Assembly: GCF_040786285.1 (NCBI RefSeq)
Contig: NZ_JBFMKQ010000001.1
Span: 248,001 to 312,000, forward strand
DNA from: Aquimarina sp040786285
Lineage (GTDB): Bacteria; Bacteroidota; Bacteroidia; Flavobacteriales; Flavobacteriaceae
Direction of reading: 5' to 3'
Length of the DNA stretch: 64,000 nucleotides
A program made the translations under genes and the position numbers. The notes beneath the pieces were generated by a model. The model did no database searches, was not told where the DNA came from, and saw only the letters and a program-made list of their open reading frames with translations. Shown piece by piece: positions 26,543 through 36,007 of this stretch (within the stretch, counting starts at the first letter, position 1; the number at the start of each line of letters is the position of its first letter).

Positions 26543-26890
26543 GGTTTGTAGCTTATGTTTAGGTAGTTGTTTACTTATTCCAGGTAGTTATCTATTGATT
26601 CGAGGCGGTGCATTACTCTCTTTAGTAGGTTTACTACTTAGGGCTGGGTAGTTCATTACATGTTCGAAGGGGTAGAATACCCTCTCAAAGGTGTCTTGTA
26701 TCTATTATAATAGGTTGCTGTAGTGGTTCGAATGGGTATTTAACCTATTCGAAAAGGTGAAGAACCCATTATAAACGGTAAATAACCGGTTCTAAGTACC
26801 TATGCAACCTATTCGAAGGGGTGTAGAACCCCTTCGAAGCACTTTGGCATGGGTAAGAAGCGGTTCGGAACCAGGTTAGGGGTGGTTCAG
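26543..26890. repeat. degenerate ~21-nt-periodic palindromic array
   Basis: GGT triplets recur at 26543, 26562, 26583, 26607, 26628, 26647, 26671, 26690, 26713, 26735, 26756 and 26777, then 26820, a mean spacing near 21 nt. The most regular units read GGTnnnnAACCnnTTCGAA. Several contain palindromes: the clearest is TTCGAAGGGGT (26813-26823... stem) opposite ACCCCTTCGAA with a short GTAGA loop. The stretch ends near a run of C (26893-26906). No long frame spans it. The region 26397-27021 contains no gene that I can support; this array fills most of it. Confidence 0.6.
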
Positions 26891-27021
26891 AACCCCCCCA
26901 CCCCCCTAGGGGATACCCAAGACAGGGCTTCTATCATATGTCTCTACTTACTCGCCAATCTTTGACGGTACTAGAGGCACTCTAGCGGTAGCACTTAGTT
27001 TAGTATAGTTATTCATAATCA

Positions 27022-27052
27022 AAAACGGCCACATATTATATGCGGCCATTTT
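27022..27052 (-). terminator. terminator after the RHS gene
   Basis: On the minus strand AAAATGGCCGCATA pairs with TATGTGGCCGTTTT through two G-U wobbles around a 3-nt loop, with a trailing TTTTT. It lies 70 nt after the RHS stop codon. The mismatches become wobble pairs only on this strand, so the terminator acts for the minus-strand RHS gene. Confidence 0.65.
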
Positions 27053-27121
27053 CTTGAATTCTCTTCTTTATTAGGATTTACCGTACTTTAAAACAATGAG
27101 TAAATCCATACATATTATTAT

Positions 27122-30100
27122 TTAAAAAGGGTTAGTTCTTTCTCCACCAAAATAATTATCAGCAGCAGCTTTGAAAAAAGATTTTATGGCTACTCCAAAA
27201 TCATTAAAACTTCTTTGTAATTCGTTAAGATTGGTTTTAATATATGCTCCTGCTCCACCAATAGTTAATATATTATCATTATTATTAGTAATACTTCCTT
27301 CCAGAACATCAAGACTACTATCGCTAATGTTGGTATTTAGATTATAGCTTACTTTTCCATCTATCACGGTATAATTACCGCTAATATTATCTCCGAATAG
27401 ATCTGCACTTCCTCCCGCATTTAAAAGAGAACCGTTGGCTTGCAATATGGCTTCTCCTCTAGATGTTACTTGTAACTCGGCATTCAACTCTCCCAAAGAA
27501 GCATTTACCTCAGTCCCAAATAACCCAGGAGTCCCGAATGAAGATGAAAAAGCTCCTTTATCGAAACCTAATCCAAAGGTAAAAATAGCCTGATTAGTTC
27601 CTTGTAAGCTTGCACTATTATTGATTAATTCATTAGCAGTTCCTAATAGCAATTGTCCTGTTTGATTTAAATCCTCAAACTCTGAAACTTCTAATCCTTC
27701 TAATTCGATTCCTATTCCAAGTTTATTTTCCTGAAAAGCATAGGTACTATTATAAGTGTATTCCTCTGCTAAAGGATCAATTTGCCAAAATCTACCTGTA
27801 GAAGGATCACTGATACGATATTTCCATTCATGAACATCTATATTTAAATTCTCAGTAAATTCTTGTCCCTGATACGTTTTATAATTATTCTTTACCTCTG
27901 AAGAAGAAGAATTATAGCCTTTATGCTCAAGTCCAAAAGGATAATAGTTCTGTTCTCTTATAATTTCAGAGTTCGTGATTACGCCATTTTGATCGTAATC
28001 GGTATAACTAATTCGTGAATTTCTCCAGATATCGGTTTGTCTATACACATATTGATAATTTCCAGATTCATCTGGCATAAGATAACCTTCTGGAGTGTTT
28101 ATGAATTGCACTTCTTCATTTTCGTAAATGTAATTACCATCGTAATCGGTGGTAGTGACTACACTTCCTTCTTTTGCGAGCTTTTTTATTTTAATTCCAT
28201 TAGCATCATAAACATAAGTAATATCTCCATTTTGCCCAGTACTGTTTACAGAAACAACTTTGGGTAAGTTTAAATGATTATATGTAATCTCTGTAATACC
28301 TTTATTTTGATCCAATGTCAAATTACCATTGGCATCATAACTAAAATCATCATTAGTATTAGTGCCATTTTTGAATCCATAATTAGTATTTCCTGTGTCG
28401 GTAACTTTTACTAGTCTATTTCCTTGTCTATAGTCATAGTTCAACACATCCATGTCGGTATATGTTGTTGTATTTTGCCAACCATTTCTTGCAAGTTTGG
28501 TAATATTACCCATCTGGTCATACCGTACTTCATGCAAATCATACTTGTTATCATTACTAACGGCATTGGTAATTCGGTCTAAAGCATCGTATTGATAACT
28601 GTAGGATCTCTTAGTGTTATCATTAGCTGTTTTCCATACTGTTTCGCTTATGTTACCATTATACAAAGCATTGGCCTGGCTTGAGCTTTCGGTTACCACA
28701 TTATAATTGACTCCAAAAGCAAAAAGATCTGAACCTAAATTATTGACATCATTAATTCCTTTTAACCAACCTCGCACATTATAAGTATAGTCTACTTTTT
28801 GAAGAGGGCTACTCTCTTTATTCCCAACTTTTTTGCTAATTAATTGACCTAACTCATCGTAAGTATTAGCAGCTATCAATTCACCTTGCACATTTTGTAT
28901 CGTAGCAGAAAAACTAACATTAGATGAGGCCGCTATATAGAAACCTGGCAATAGTGTAATACTTTGGCTCGCAATCTTATTTGTAGTTGTGGTAATACTT
29001 TCTGATAATTCTATATTATCTGTCACTCCTGAATTAGCGGCTCCGCAATCATTAGAAAGAGTGCTGTCACCAATACATTGTTTATGATCCAACAAGCGAT
29101 TCATATGGTCATAAGTAAAGGTATCTACCGTTACAATCTCGGTATTACTCCCCTTTTGATGCCTCGATCTGGTCTTTAAAATATTGCCTACAAAATCATA
29201 CTGGGTTTCTACAATAGTAGTAGTATTCAAATACTCATTTTTTGTAGCCACATATATTGCTCTACTTTTATCATCATAATAGGTAACTGTAGTAATCCAA
29301 TCATTAGTTCCCAACACTCTTACTTTGGTTCCGGTAGGTAGCAATTGCGTACGATCAGTTGTCACTGTTCCAAATACCATCCCCGGATCTTCTAACCCTA
29401 CAATATCAAACTTATAATTATCATAATAATTAATAGTGAACACTTTGTCAAAGCTTGTAGGGTAAGCATTTTTAGAATAAAACACTGTTGTACCAGCATA
29501 CGATTGCCCTTCGTCCAATTTAGTAACAAATTGCTTACTTGCAGCATATGCCGCTGTTTGTAACACATCTCTGTTTGATGTGCTATTTTCGTCGATACCT
29601 GTATATGCAACTCTCCCAAAGGCATCGTAAACCGCAAACAACCATTGATTATTTGCTTTTTGATTGGGATCCTGGGTCATAATTGGTTGATCTAATTTGT
29701 TATAAACGATATACTCCCAAGTATTAGCATCACCTTTACCAGGGATTTTCTTTTCGATCAAACGGTTTCTCTCATCATATCTATATTGATAACATAGCTC
29801 ATTCAATTCTTCATTTGATATCCCATCGGCTATATGTACTCCCGGAGGAATTACAAAAGTTAAATTTCCAAAATCATCATAGACATGGTAAGTATCATGG
29901 GGTACTTCGGTTTCTAAAACCCCATCATTATTGGTGTCGACATCGGCATAGGTGCGCTTTAAAATGACTCTATCTAGTTTGTCTTTAAATTCTTCTGTTG
30001 TATTATTTTTACCTGTTCCCACATGATTTTCATTTCGAGTTATAGTTTTATATAATTCGCCGGGATTGTAATAACTACCTGTATTTGCTAGTAATTGAGG

Positions 30101-31327
30101 CAATTGACTTCCATTAGCATATTGCACATCAAATTTTCGTACCTCTGGTACAGTATTAATAGTATATTCGGATTCAATTTCATGGTTATTACCAAGTTTC
30201 CAATCCTCACCGGGAGCTGCTTGCATCAATACCCTATCTAAAGGAGATTTTTCAAAGTCTTGTTGATTGTATGGATTGGTAGTGTTTTCATATTTTGGCG
30301 TATTATAGAATGACCGTTGATCTGTCACAACATTAGCATGAATATTACCTCCAAGAGAACTTTTTGCATACGGTAAATATTCTTTGATCTGTCTACCGTG
30401 TTTATCGTATTCGGAAGGTGTAACAATATCCTGGCTCTGTCCCCCGGCTTTAATATCAATGGTTTGCTTAGATCTTCCTAAACCATCAAAATACGTAATG
30501 GCTTTAATACTTTTAGGTTCTTCGATATTAAAATCTAAGGTCTTACTAAATGCTCCACTGGTAGGATATGCAGGAATGGTTTCATCTGTGTAGAACACCA
30601 AAATATTATTCCAGATTTTGGCTTTATATACTGTATCTTCACCTTCTGTGCTTCTAAGCGTCCCTAATTCCATATCAGGTAAAGTAACATCTTCTATAGT
30701 TTTTATAAATCCCAGGTAAGGTTTGCAGTCGCTTCTACTACTATTATTATGGTTAAAACCAACATGTAGTGTAATTGTATCATCATTTATTAAAATATAC
30801 CCTTCTCCAATTCTGTTTCCGTCTGGACATGCTCCCACATAACTTAGCGATATGAACTTTTGAAGATACGACTGATTTCCTGGAATTTGCCTTGTATTAT
30901 GAGTGGCAATTCCGTTTACAAAGTAGTTAGAATACAAGATGAGATCCTTACCTCTTATCTTCATTTTGATTCCTGAAGGTTGATCATTTGTAAGCATTTC
31001 TCCTAGCTCAACATCAGTATCAAATCCTGGGAATAGCGGTAATGTTTTTACTACTCCCAGTTTTAAAACTCCGGTACCCCATCCACCATTAAAATTTATG
31101 TTTAAGACATTACTGGCCATACTCGCATCAAAACCTCCTCCACCGGCGTTGGTATGAAGAAAATCAGAAATGCCAGTATTCATTGAAAAATCAGAATAAT
31201 CAACTGGTAAAACAGAAATTTCTTCTTGGAATGTAGTCGTTCTTATATAATTTTCTGTTTGTGTTTGCCCATGAACAAAAACTACACAAAAGAAAACCAT
31301 GGATAGTATATAAATATGTTTTTTCAT
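27122..31327 (-). CDS. RHS repeat protein with core domain and variable C-terminus
   Basis: This 1401-aa secreted protein (start at 31325-31327, MKKHIYILSMVFFCVVFVHG signal; a start at 31354 would overlap the preceding gene) is a Bacteroidetes RHS protein. A DUF6443-like segment with DGLGRSKQTIDIKAGG lies near residue 285. Many YD repeats follow (YDQMGNITKLARNG, YDANGNLTLD). The core motif YYPFGLEHKGY is near 1130 and YRISDPSTGRFWQIDPLA near 1170. The last 188 residues after ELEGLE are Asn/Gly/Ser-rich and end FGGERTNPF; this is the position of the variable tip, often toxic, in RHS proteins. No known toxin motif is visible there. It also carries a SITLLPGFYIAA motif common in Bacteroidetes surface proteins. 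It follows the 1129-aa gene by 10 nt. Confidence 0.85.
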   Translation of the reverse strand: MKKHIYILSMVFFCVVFVHGQTQTENYIRTTTFQEEISVLPVDYSDFSMNTGISDFLHTNAGGGGFDASMASNVLNINFNGGWGTGVLKLGVVKTLPLFPGFDTDVELGEMLTNDQPSGIKMKIRGKDLILYSNYFVNGIATHNTRQIPGNQSYLQKFISLSYVGACPDGNRIGEGYILINDDTITLHVGFNHNNSSRSDCKPYLGFIKTIEDVTLPDMELGTLRSTEGEDTVYKAKIWNNILVFYTDETIPAYPTSGAFSKTLDFNIEEPKSIKAITYFDGLGRSKQTIDIKAGGQSQDIVTPSEYDKHGRQIKEYLPYAKSSLGGNIHANVVTDQRSFYNTPKYENTTNPYNQQDFEKSPLDRVLMQAAPGEDWKLGNNHEIESEYTINTVPEVRKFDVQYANGSQLPQLLANTGSYYNPGELYKTITRNENHVGTGKNNTTEEFKDKLDRVILKRTYADVDTNNDGVLETEVPHDTYHVYDDFGNLTFVIPPGVHIADGISNEELNELCYQYRYDERNRLIEKKIPGKGDANTWEYIVYNKLDQPIMTQDPNQKANNQWLFAVYDAFGRVAYTGIDENSTSNRDVLQTAAYAASKQFVTKLDEGQSYAGTTVFYSKNAYPTSFDKVFTINYYDNYKFDIVGLEDPGMVFGTVTTDRTQLLPTGTKVRVLGTNDWITTVTYYDDKSRAIYVATKNEYLNTTTIVETQYDFVGNILKTRSRHQKGSNTEIVTVDTFTYDHMNRLLDHKQCIGDSTLSNDCGAANSGVTDNIELSESITTTTNKIASQSITLLPGFYIAASSNVSFSATIQNVQGELIAANTYDELGQLISKKVGNKESSPLQKVDYTYNVRGWLKGINDVNNLGSDLFAFGVNYNVVTESSSQANALYNGNISETVWKTANDNTKRSYSYQYDALDRITNAVSNDNKYDLHEVRYDQMGNITKLARNGWQNTTTYTDMDVLNYDYRQGNRLVKVTDTGNTNYGFKNGTNTNDDFSYDANGNLTLDQNKGITEITYNHLNLPKVVSVNSTGQNGDITYVYDANGIKIKKLAKEGSVVTTTDYDGNYIYENEEVQFINTPEGYLMPDESGNYQYVYRQTDIWRNSRISYTDYDQNGVITNSEIIREQNYYPFGLEHKGYNSSSSEVKNNYKTYQGQEFTENLNIDVHEWKYRISDPSTGRFWQIDPLAEEYTYNSTYAFQENKLGIGIELEGLEVSEFEDLNQTGQLLLGTANELINNSASLQGTNQAIFTFGLGFDKGAFSSSFGTPGLFGTEVNASLGELNAELQVTSRGEAILQANGSLLNAGGSADLFGDNISGNYTVIDGKVSYNLNTNISDSSLDVLEGSITNNNDNILTIGGAGAYIKTNLNELQRSFNDFGVAIKSFFKAAADNYFGGERTNPF

Positions 31328-31337
31328 GTCTTTAAGA

Positions 31338-34300
31338 TTAGTTTTGTGAAGCATAGTTATAATCGTTCTTGGTTAGAATATTTCCATCTGAATTTTTAAC
31401 CGCTTTAAGACGATTATACTCATCATACTCATAATATGTTGTATCCCCTTTTGGATCGGTCTCGCTTGTCATACCAATTAATGGATCATAGGTATATGTC
31501 GTTATCATAGCAAGAGGAAAAGCAGTTCTTAACTCATCTAAATCTTTTCTTAGCGCTCCTTCTTTTCCAATATATTTAATAGTTCGGTCATTATCTTGAT
31601 TAGACTTTGCTATTAGGTTATTTACGTACGATTTTACCTGATCGTAGGTTATGTTTTCTAGTTTTGCAATAGGGTAGTTCTCATGATAACCCCAAATAAT
31701 TGTTACAGGTATACCATTACTTTCACGGTATTGAGTTATGTTAGCACCATCATTATATTTTTCATATAAAATACTACTCTTAAGACGTGAGTCTATAGAT
31801 AACTGCTCACCAGATATTGTATTTGATGGAGAGGTTTCAACATAATCAGTTAACGGAACTTTGGTTTCAAGCTTTAAATAATCTTGTGGCACATAGGTAA
31901 CTCTATTATTACTTAAAGAAACTCTTTTAAACTTGTTTAACTCTGATGATACTACCTTATTATCTACTCTTTTTATGGTTTCAATAGGGTAATGAATCAT
32001 ATTTTTATCGATCATTTTACCATAAAGGTTTTTCTGGATAATTTCATACCAATTACCAAAAGGGTCTTGTTCAAAAATGCTTGTCTGGTAAACGAAGTCT
32101 CTAGTGTACTTATAATTTTCTGTATACAATTTACCATCAGAATTAATGAAGTTTTTTTCAGACAGTAAAAAGTCATCATTGTAAACATAAGATGTAGACG
32201 TATTTAATCTATTTCCAGAATCATGATAGTCAGAACTATCTTCTATTAGTTGGTATTTTGCACTTAGGTAATTTATGGCTGCACGTCCTTCTCCTCCTGT
32301 ATCAAAAAGCGCTTTAGTCGTATTATAATTATTGCTATACTCGTATGCGTATGTTTTATCTAGGAGTATTCTATTTTGATTATCATATGTCTTAACAGAT
32401 AGCGGTTTACCAAAAGCAAACGAAAAATTTGTTTCTGAAGGATATGGAAAATAATCACTAGAATTTGTAGTAAAACCTGGATTAGAAGAGAATGAGCGCA
32501 CATATGTAGCTCTAGAATACAGATTATTTAAAGAGGTATTATATAAATTAAGTCCATTCTCTGTAACATTGGTTTTGCCTAAAGGAATTGGAAAAGAGAA
32601 TGTTTTTACTTCTTTACCATTTTCTCCTCCGCTATATTTTTTTTCTACTCTTAAATATCCAAACTCACCATTAAAAGCATTGTTAAACTCATTTATAGGG
32701 TGAGAAGAAATGTAATAAAATTCTTGAGGATCATCTGCACTATGATACCTTCCTAACCCGGTAAACATGGGTAGTGTTCTTACCCTACCGGTAGTTTTCC
32801 CATTTTGATTATAAATATAATCGGTAACAATCGCGTTTGTATCAGTGCTACTTTCTTTTAACGTAGTTTTACTCACTCGCAATCCAGGACCATACTCTGA
32901 TTTTCCTCTGTATAAAAATTGATTCTGCTCATATGCAATTGCAAGTTCGCCACCTGCTGGATATTCTATTTTCTCCAGCACTCCCGCTTTCGAGTATGTC
33001 TCATTTGGTCTTCGATCTGCAAAAAACACATTTACTGGCAATCTAGGAGGAAAAAAGTCATCCATATAATTGTTCAATCGTTTTTGCTGACCATTATACG
33101 TTGTTCTTGGATACAGTGACATTTTTGATTTATCTATATAATCTCTTTGCTCACTGGGATACCACCATAAATTGGGTAAAAAAGTATTGGCATTGTTATT
33201 ATTGTAATATCCCCAATAATCTTGCTCGAAAGAAAATTTATTAGGCAACTTAGTTGCATTATATGTCATTTTATAACTCCCGGTAATTTTTCCTATTTTA
33301 TCTTTAGAAATTACCTCATCTAAGAACAGTCTTTTATATAATGATTTTTCATGCGCCGGAAGAGAACTTGAATATCCTTCGGCATTTCTGTAAGAATATC
33401 TCAACTCAAATTCTTTTATAACATTATCAAATTTATCATAAATGATTACCTTATCTAACGACTTAGTCCTCGATACTGCATTTACACTGGTGTCTTTATA
33501 GACATCTTCTCTTACATCACCAGATATAAATTCTATTCTCCCCTGATCCCAAGTGATCTCACTTAATCTTGGATATGCAATTTTTTGAAATGAATTTCCG
33601 GAGGAATATGCCCATGTAATATGAAGAGAACGGCCTGCTACATTTCTACTGGCATAAAGATCTCTTTTAAGAAAAGTATTAGACAATTTAAAAATCGTAT
33701 CGGTTTGATGATCAAAATGAATTTTATTGCCTTTAACAGTTTCTATTTCGCTTGTGTGCCATGCTTTTGGCCATAAGCGTTCACTAATTTTTATGGCCTC
33801 GGGATCACTATAAGAAACACATCTTCCTTCTCCATATGCAGTCCAAAATGTATAAAAATTATGAGGAGATAATGCGGAAGAGCTTCGTCTTACTGGCTTT
33901 GTATATGCGCTACTCACATATTCGGGATTAGTGTTACCAGTAAAATTATCCCGCTGATAACGCAAATATTCTTTTTGATTATACTTATATGTTGTACCGT
34001 TATTATCTTTAATACTGAAATAATCAATCCCTTTATTAATATCTGCTATATCATAATTTACAGCGATAGAATTTTTATCAAAGAAATGTACTTCATCACG
34101 CTTATTAAAGAAAAAGTTTTCAGATTGTCCATTAGGCAAGAACGCATTAAAAATATCAGGAGCGCTATCGTTGGCACCGTAGCCAATAGCCTTATAATAA
34201 CCTAAATGACCTGTATCACTTATACTGCTTCCATTTTCGACAGCATTCGCAATAGATTGAATCTTATCTCTTGCATAAAACCATCCGGAGTTATGATATA

Positions 34301-34727
34301 CCTGAGGTGTATTACAAAGAGAACTGCTGCTGCTTCCTAATGGATCCATCGGGTGCAAATAGCTTATAAAAGTAGGTACAAAACCAACATTTTTATTCAT
34401 GTCATCGGGAATACCAACTTGATTTCTTGAAACTAATCCTCCTGCCATTAATGACCAGGATTGTCCTACCCAGCTTGCTTCTTCTTCAACTTTGACCCCG
34501 CTAGAATCATATCTTAGGTAAATAGGTATCGTAACTTCATCTACTTTTATTTCGTAAATGGGTATCGTTACATCTAGTGTCCCATTAAACTCACTTACTT
34601 TGGGAGAAAAAACCTCTTCAAATTTTGCGGTTGAAGGAGAATTAGGGATTATGGTATTTATATCATAAAATTGAGCATGCCCCATATATGTTATAAAAAA
34701 CGATAGTAAAAAGATTATTTTCTTCAT
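31338..34727 (-). CDS. RHS-associated large secreted protein
   Basis: This 1129-aa protein starts with a signal peptide (MKKIIFLLSFFITYMGHAQ). It is beta-strand rich with many Tyr/Asn, and ends with YD-type repeats (TYTYDPLIGMTSETDP, then GDTTYYEYDEYNRLKAV). The end pattern is the one that usually precedes an RHS core protein in Bacteroidetes, and the RHS core gene follows 10 nt later. The pair is probably co-translated and forms or displays an RHS cage. Residues about 100-900 contain no domain I can name. A secreted or surface location is inferred from the signal peptide. Confidence 0.75.
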   Translation of the reverse strand: MKKIIFLLSFFITYMGHAQFYDINTIIPNSPSTAKFEEVFSPKVSEFNGTLDVTIPIYEIKVDEVTIPIYLRYDSSGVKVEEEASWVGQSWSLMAGGLVSRNQVGIPDDMNKNVGFVPTFISYLHPMDPLGSSSSSLCNTPQVYHNSGWFYARDKIQSIANAVENGSSISDTGHLGYYKAIGYGANDSAPDIFNAFLPNGQSENFFFNKRDEVHFFDKNSIAVNYDIADINKGIDYFSIKDNNGTTYKYNQKEYLRYQRDNFTGNTNPEYVSSAYTKPVRRSSSALSPHNFYTFWTAYGEGRCVSYSDPEAIKISERLWPKAWHTSEIETVKGNKIHFDHQTDTIFKLSNTFLKRDLYASRNVAGRSLHITWAYSSGNSFQKIAYPRLSEITWDQGRIEFISGDVREDVYKDTSVNAVSRTKSLDKVIIYDKFDNVIKEFELRYSYRNAEGYSSSLPAHEKSLYKRLFLDEVISKDKIGKITGSYKMTYNATKLPNKFSFEQDYWGYYNNNNANTFLPNLWWYPSEQRDYIDKSKMSLYPRTTYNGQQKRLNNYMDDFFPPRLPVNVFFADRRPNETYSKAGVLEKIEYPAGGELAIAYEQNQFLYRGKSEYGPGLRVSKTTLKESSTDTNAIVTDYIYNQNGKTTGRVRTLPMFTGLGRYHSADDPQEFYYISSHPINEFNNAFNGEFGYLRVEKKYSGGENGKEVKTFSFPIPLGKTNVTENGLNLYNTSLNNLYSRATYVRSFSSNPGFTTNSSDYFPYPSETNFSFAFGKPLSVKTYDNQNRILLDKTYAYEYSNNYNTTKALFDTGGEGRAAINYLSAKYQLIEDSSDYHDSGNRLNTSTSYVYNDDFLLSEKNFINSDGKLYTENYKYTRDFVYQTSIFEQDPFGNWYEIIQKNLYGKMIDKNMIHYPIETIKRVDNKVVSSELNKFKRVSLSNNRVTYVPQDYLKLETKVPLTDYVETSPSNTISGEQLSIDSRLKSSILYEKYNDGANITQYRESNGIPVTIIWGYHENYPIAKLENITYDQVKSYVNNLIAKSNQDNDRTIKYIGKEGALRKDLDELRTAFPLAMITTYTYDPLIGMTSETDPKGDTTYYEYDEYNRLKAVKNSDGNILTKNDYNYASQN

Positions 34728-34758
34728 GTTTTCTTATATATTCTAATGTTTAGAAATG

Positions 34759-36006
34759 TTATTTTTTCATCAAAACTGCTTCTAGCTTTGCTAAGCGAGT
34801 TTTTAATTCTTCAGTATCTGCTTTTGCCCTTTTGAGCTCTTCTATTTCTCTCTCCTGCTCAATCGTGTATAAGGTTAATTCTTCAATTTTTTCTAGCAGT
34901 TTCATATTCATCAATCCTAACTCTACTCCATTAGTTTCCATTTCTTTAGCTGAAGGAATATTTGGAAGATGGCCTTGTTCTACGATATGCTCTTGTACCT
35001 CTTCTATGGTAAGTAGATCGTAATCTTTTGTAAATACATAATCGGGTGCAGGAACACTTAAATCTACTCTCACCTCTTCTGTGTGAATCTTTCCTTTAAC
35101 GGTTAGCTTGGAGTCTGGTGTTGTTGTACCAATACCTACATTTCCACCAGTTTTTATAACCATCCAATCTTTAGAAATATCATCTGTAGGAGTATATCCT
35201 CTAAAAACGAATCCTCCATCTGTATTACCGTTAGTTGCATTACTGTCCTGCATCTCAAAAACGATTCCGTCTTTATACTGCCCAAAATAATTTATATCTC
35301 CGAACACTCTAAATCCTTCTCCTATACTCATGTGCATATCTCCATTGATATGTAATTTTGCTTTTGGGCCATTGGTTCCTATCCCAACATTTCCATTTTC
35401 GTCAAGAATTCTTAAACGTTCAGTTCCTTTAGTTTTTAGTATTAAATCATTATTGTATGAAGAGAATGCATTCGTAACTGTATGAATGTCTTTATTGAAA
35501 ATAATTTTAGGTCTATCGGTATAGATATGCGCCCATGATGTATTTTGTGCACCAACATCGATATAGCCATGTGCACTTTTTATTTTTAAAGCTCCACCAC
35601 TGGCATTACCACGTATACTACCATTAATGTGTAGTTTTTCTTCTGGTGTAGCGGTGCCAACACCAATATTACCATCACGTCTAATCGTAAATACCCCAAA
35701 ATTGTTGGTATTTGTTACTCCATCATGGATAAACAATTCCATGCGCCCTCCATTATTGGGATTATGAAAAGCGTATACATCTTTTTTATACCCATCTACA
35801 AGGGCCATCCAATTACCCCAAGTTCTTTGAATATTTAAAGGAGACCCTCCCACTGATTCTGTATCTGAAGCACCAATTGAGAACTTACCCGAAGTCCTGA
35901 AGCTTTTATTTTCATAAGTACTATTTGTAGTTGTTTGAACAAATTCTTGTGCATACATGCCAGCACTCATTAATGCAAGGACGGATAGTGTGATTATTCT
36001 TTTCAT
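34759..36006 (-). CDS. fibre-like surface protein with GIGT repeats (415 aa)
   Basis: The protein starts with a signal peptide (MKRIITLSVLALMSAGMYAQ). It has GVGT/GIGT repeats with the NVGIGTTTPDSKLTVKG pattern, and a C-terminal module LTIEEVQEHIVEQGHLPNIP (about 334-353) with SAKEMETNGVELGLMNMKLL. A coiled coil ends the protein. The C-terminal module is shared with the 300-aa neighbour. Such proteins form trimeric fibres on Bacteroidetes cells or in phage tails. It precedes the RHS-pair genes with 31 nt spacing, so it is likely co-transcribed with them. The GIGT shaft motif also occurs in the eCIS fibres above. Confidence 0.75.
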   Translation of the reverse strand: MKRIITLSVLALMSAGMYAQEFVQTTTNSTYENKSFRTSGKFSIGASDTESVGGSPLNIQRTWGNWMALVDGYKKDVYAFHNPNNGGRMELFIHDGVTNTNNFGVFTIRRDGNIGVGTATPEEKLHINGSIRGNASGGALKIKSAHGYIDVGAQNTSWAHIYTDRPKIIFNKDIHTVTNAFSSYNNDLILKTKGTERLRILDENGNVGIGTNGPKAKLHINGDMHMSIGEGFRVFGDINYFGQYKDGIVFEMQDSNATNGNTDGGFVFRGYTPTDDISKDWMVIKTGGNVGIGTTTPDSKLTVKGKIHTEEVRVDLSVPAPDYVFTKDYDLLTIEEVQEHIVEQGHLPNIPSAKEMETNGVELGLMNMKLLEKIEELTLYTIEQEREIEELKRAKADTEELKTRLAKLEAVLMKK

Positions 36007-36007
36007 T

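Noticed and set aside
26543..26890. CRISPR array
   Set aside because: The repeating unit is short (about 21 nt) and degenerate, with no constant repeat and no unique spacers, and no cas gene is nearby.
26893..26906. C-rich run as a phase-variable tract
   Set aside because: It is interrupted by an A and is not inside or just before a reading frame, so there is no target for phase variation.
27122..31327. Polymorphic toxin with known nuclease or deaminase tip
   Set aside because: The 188 C-terminal residues show no recognisable catalytic motif, and there is no immunity-like gene downstream.
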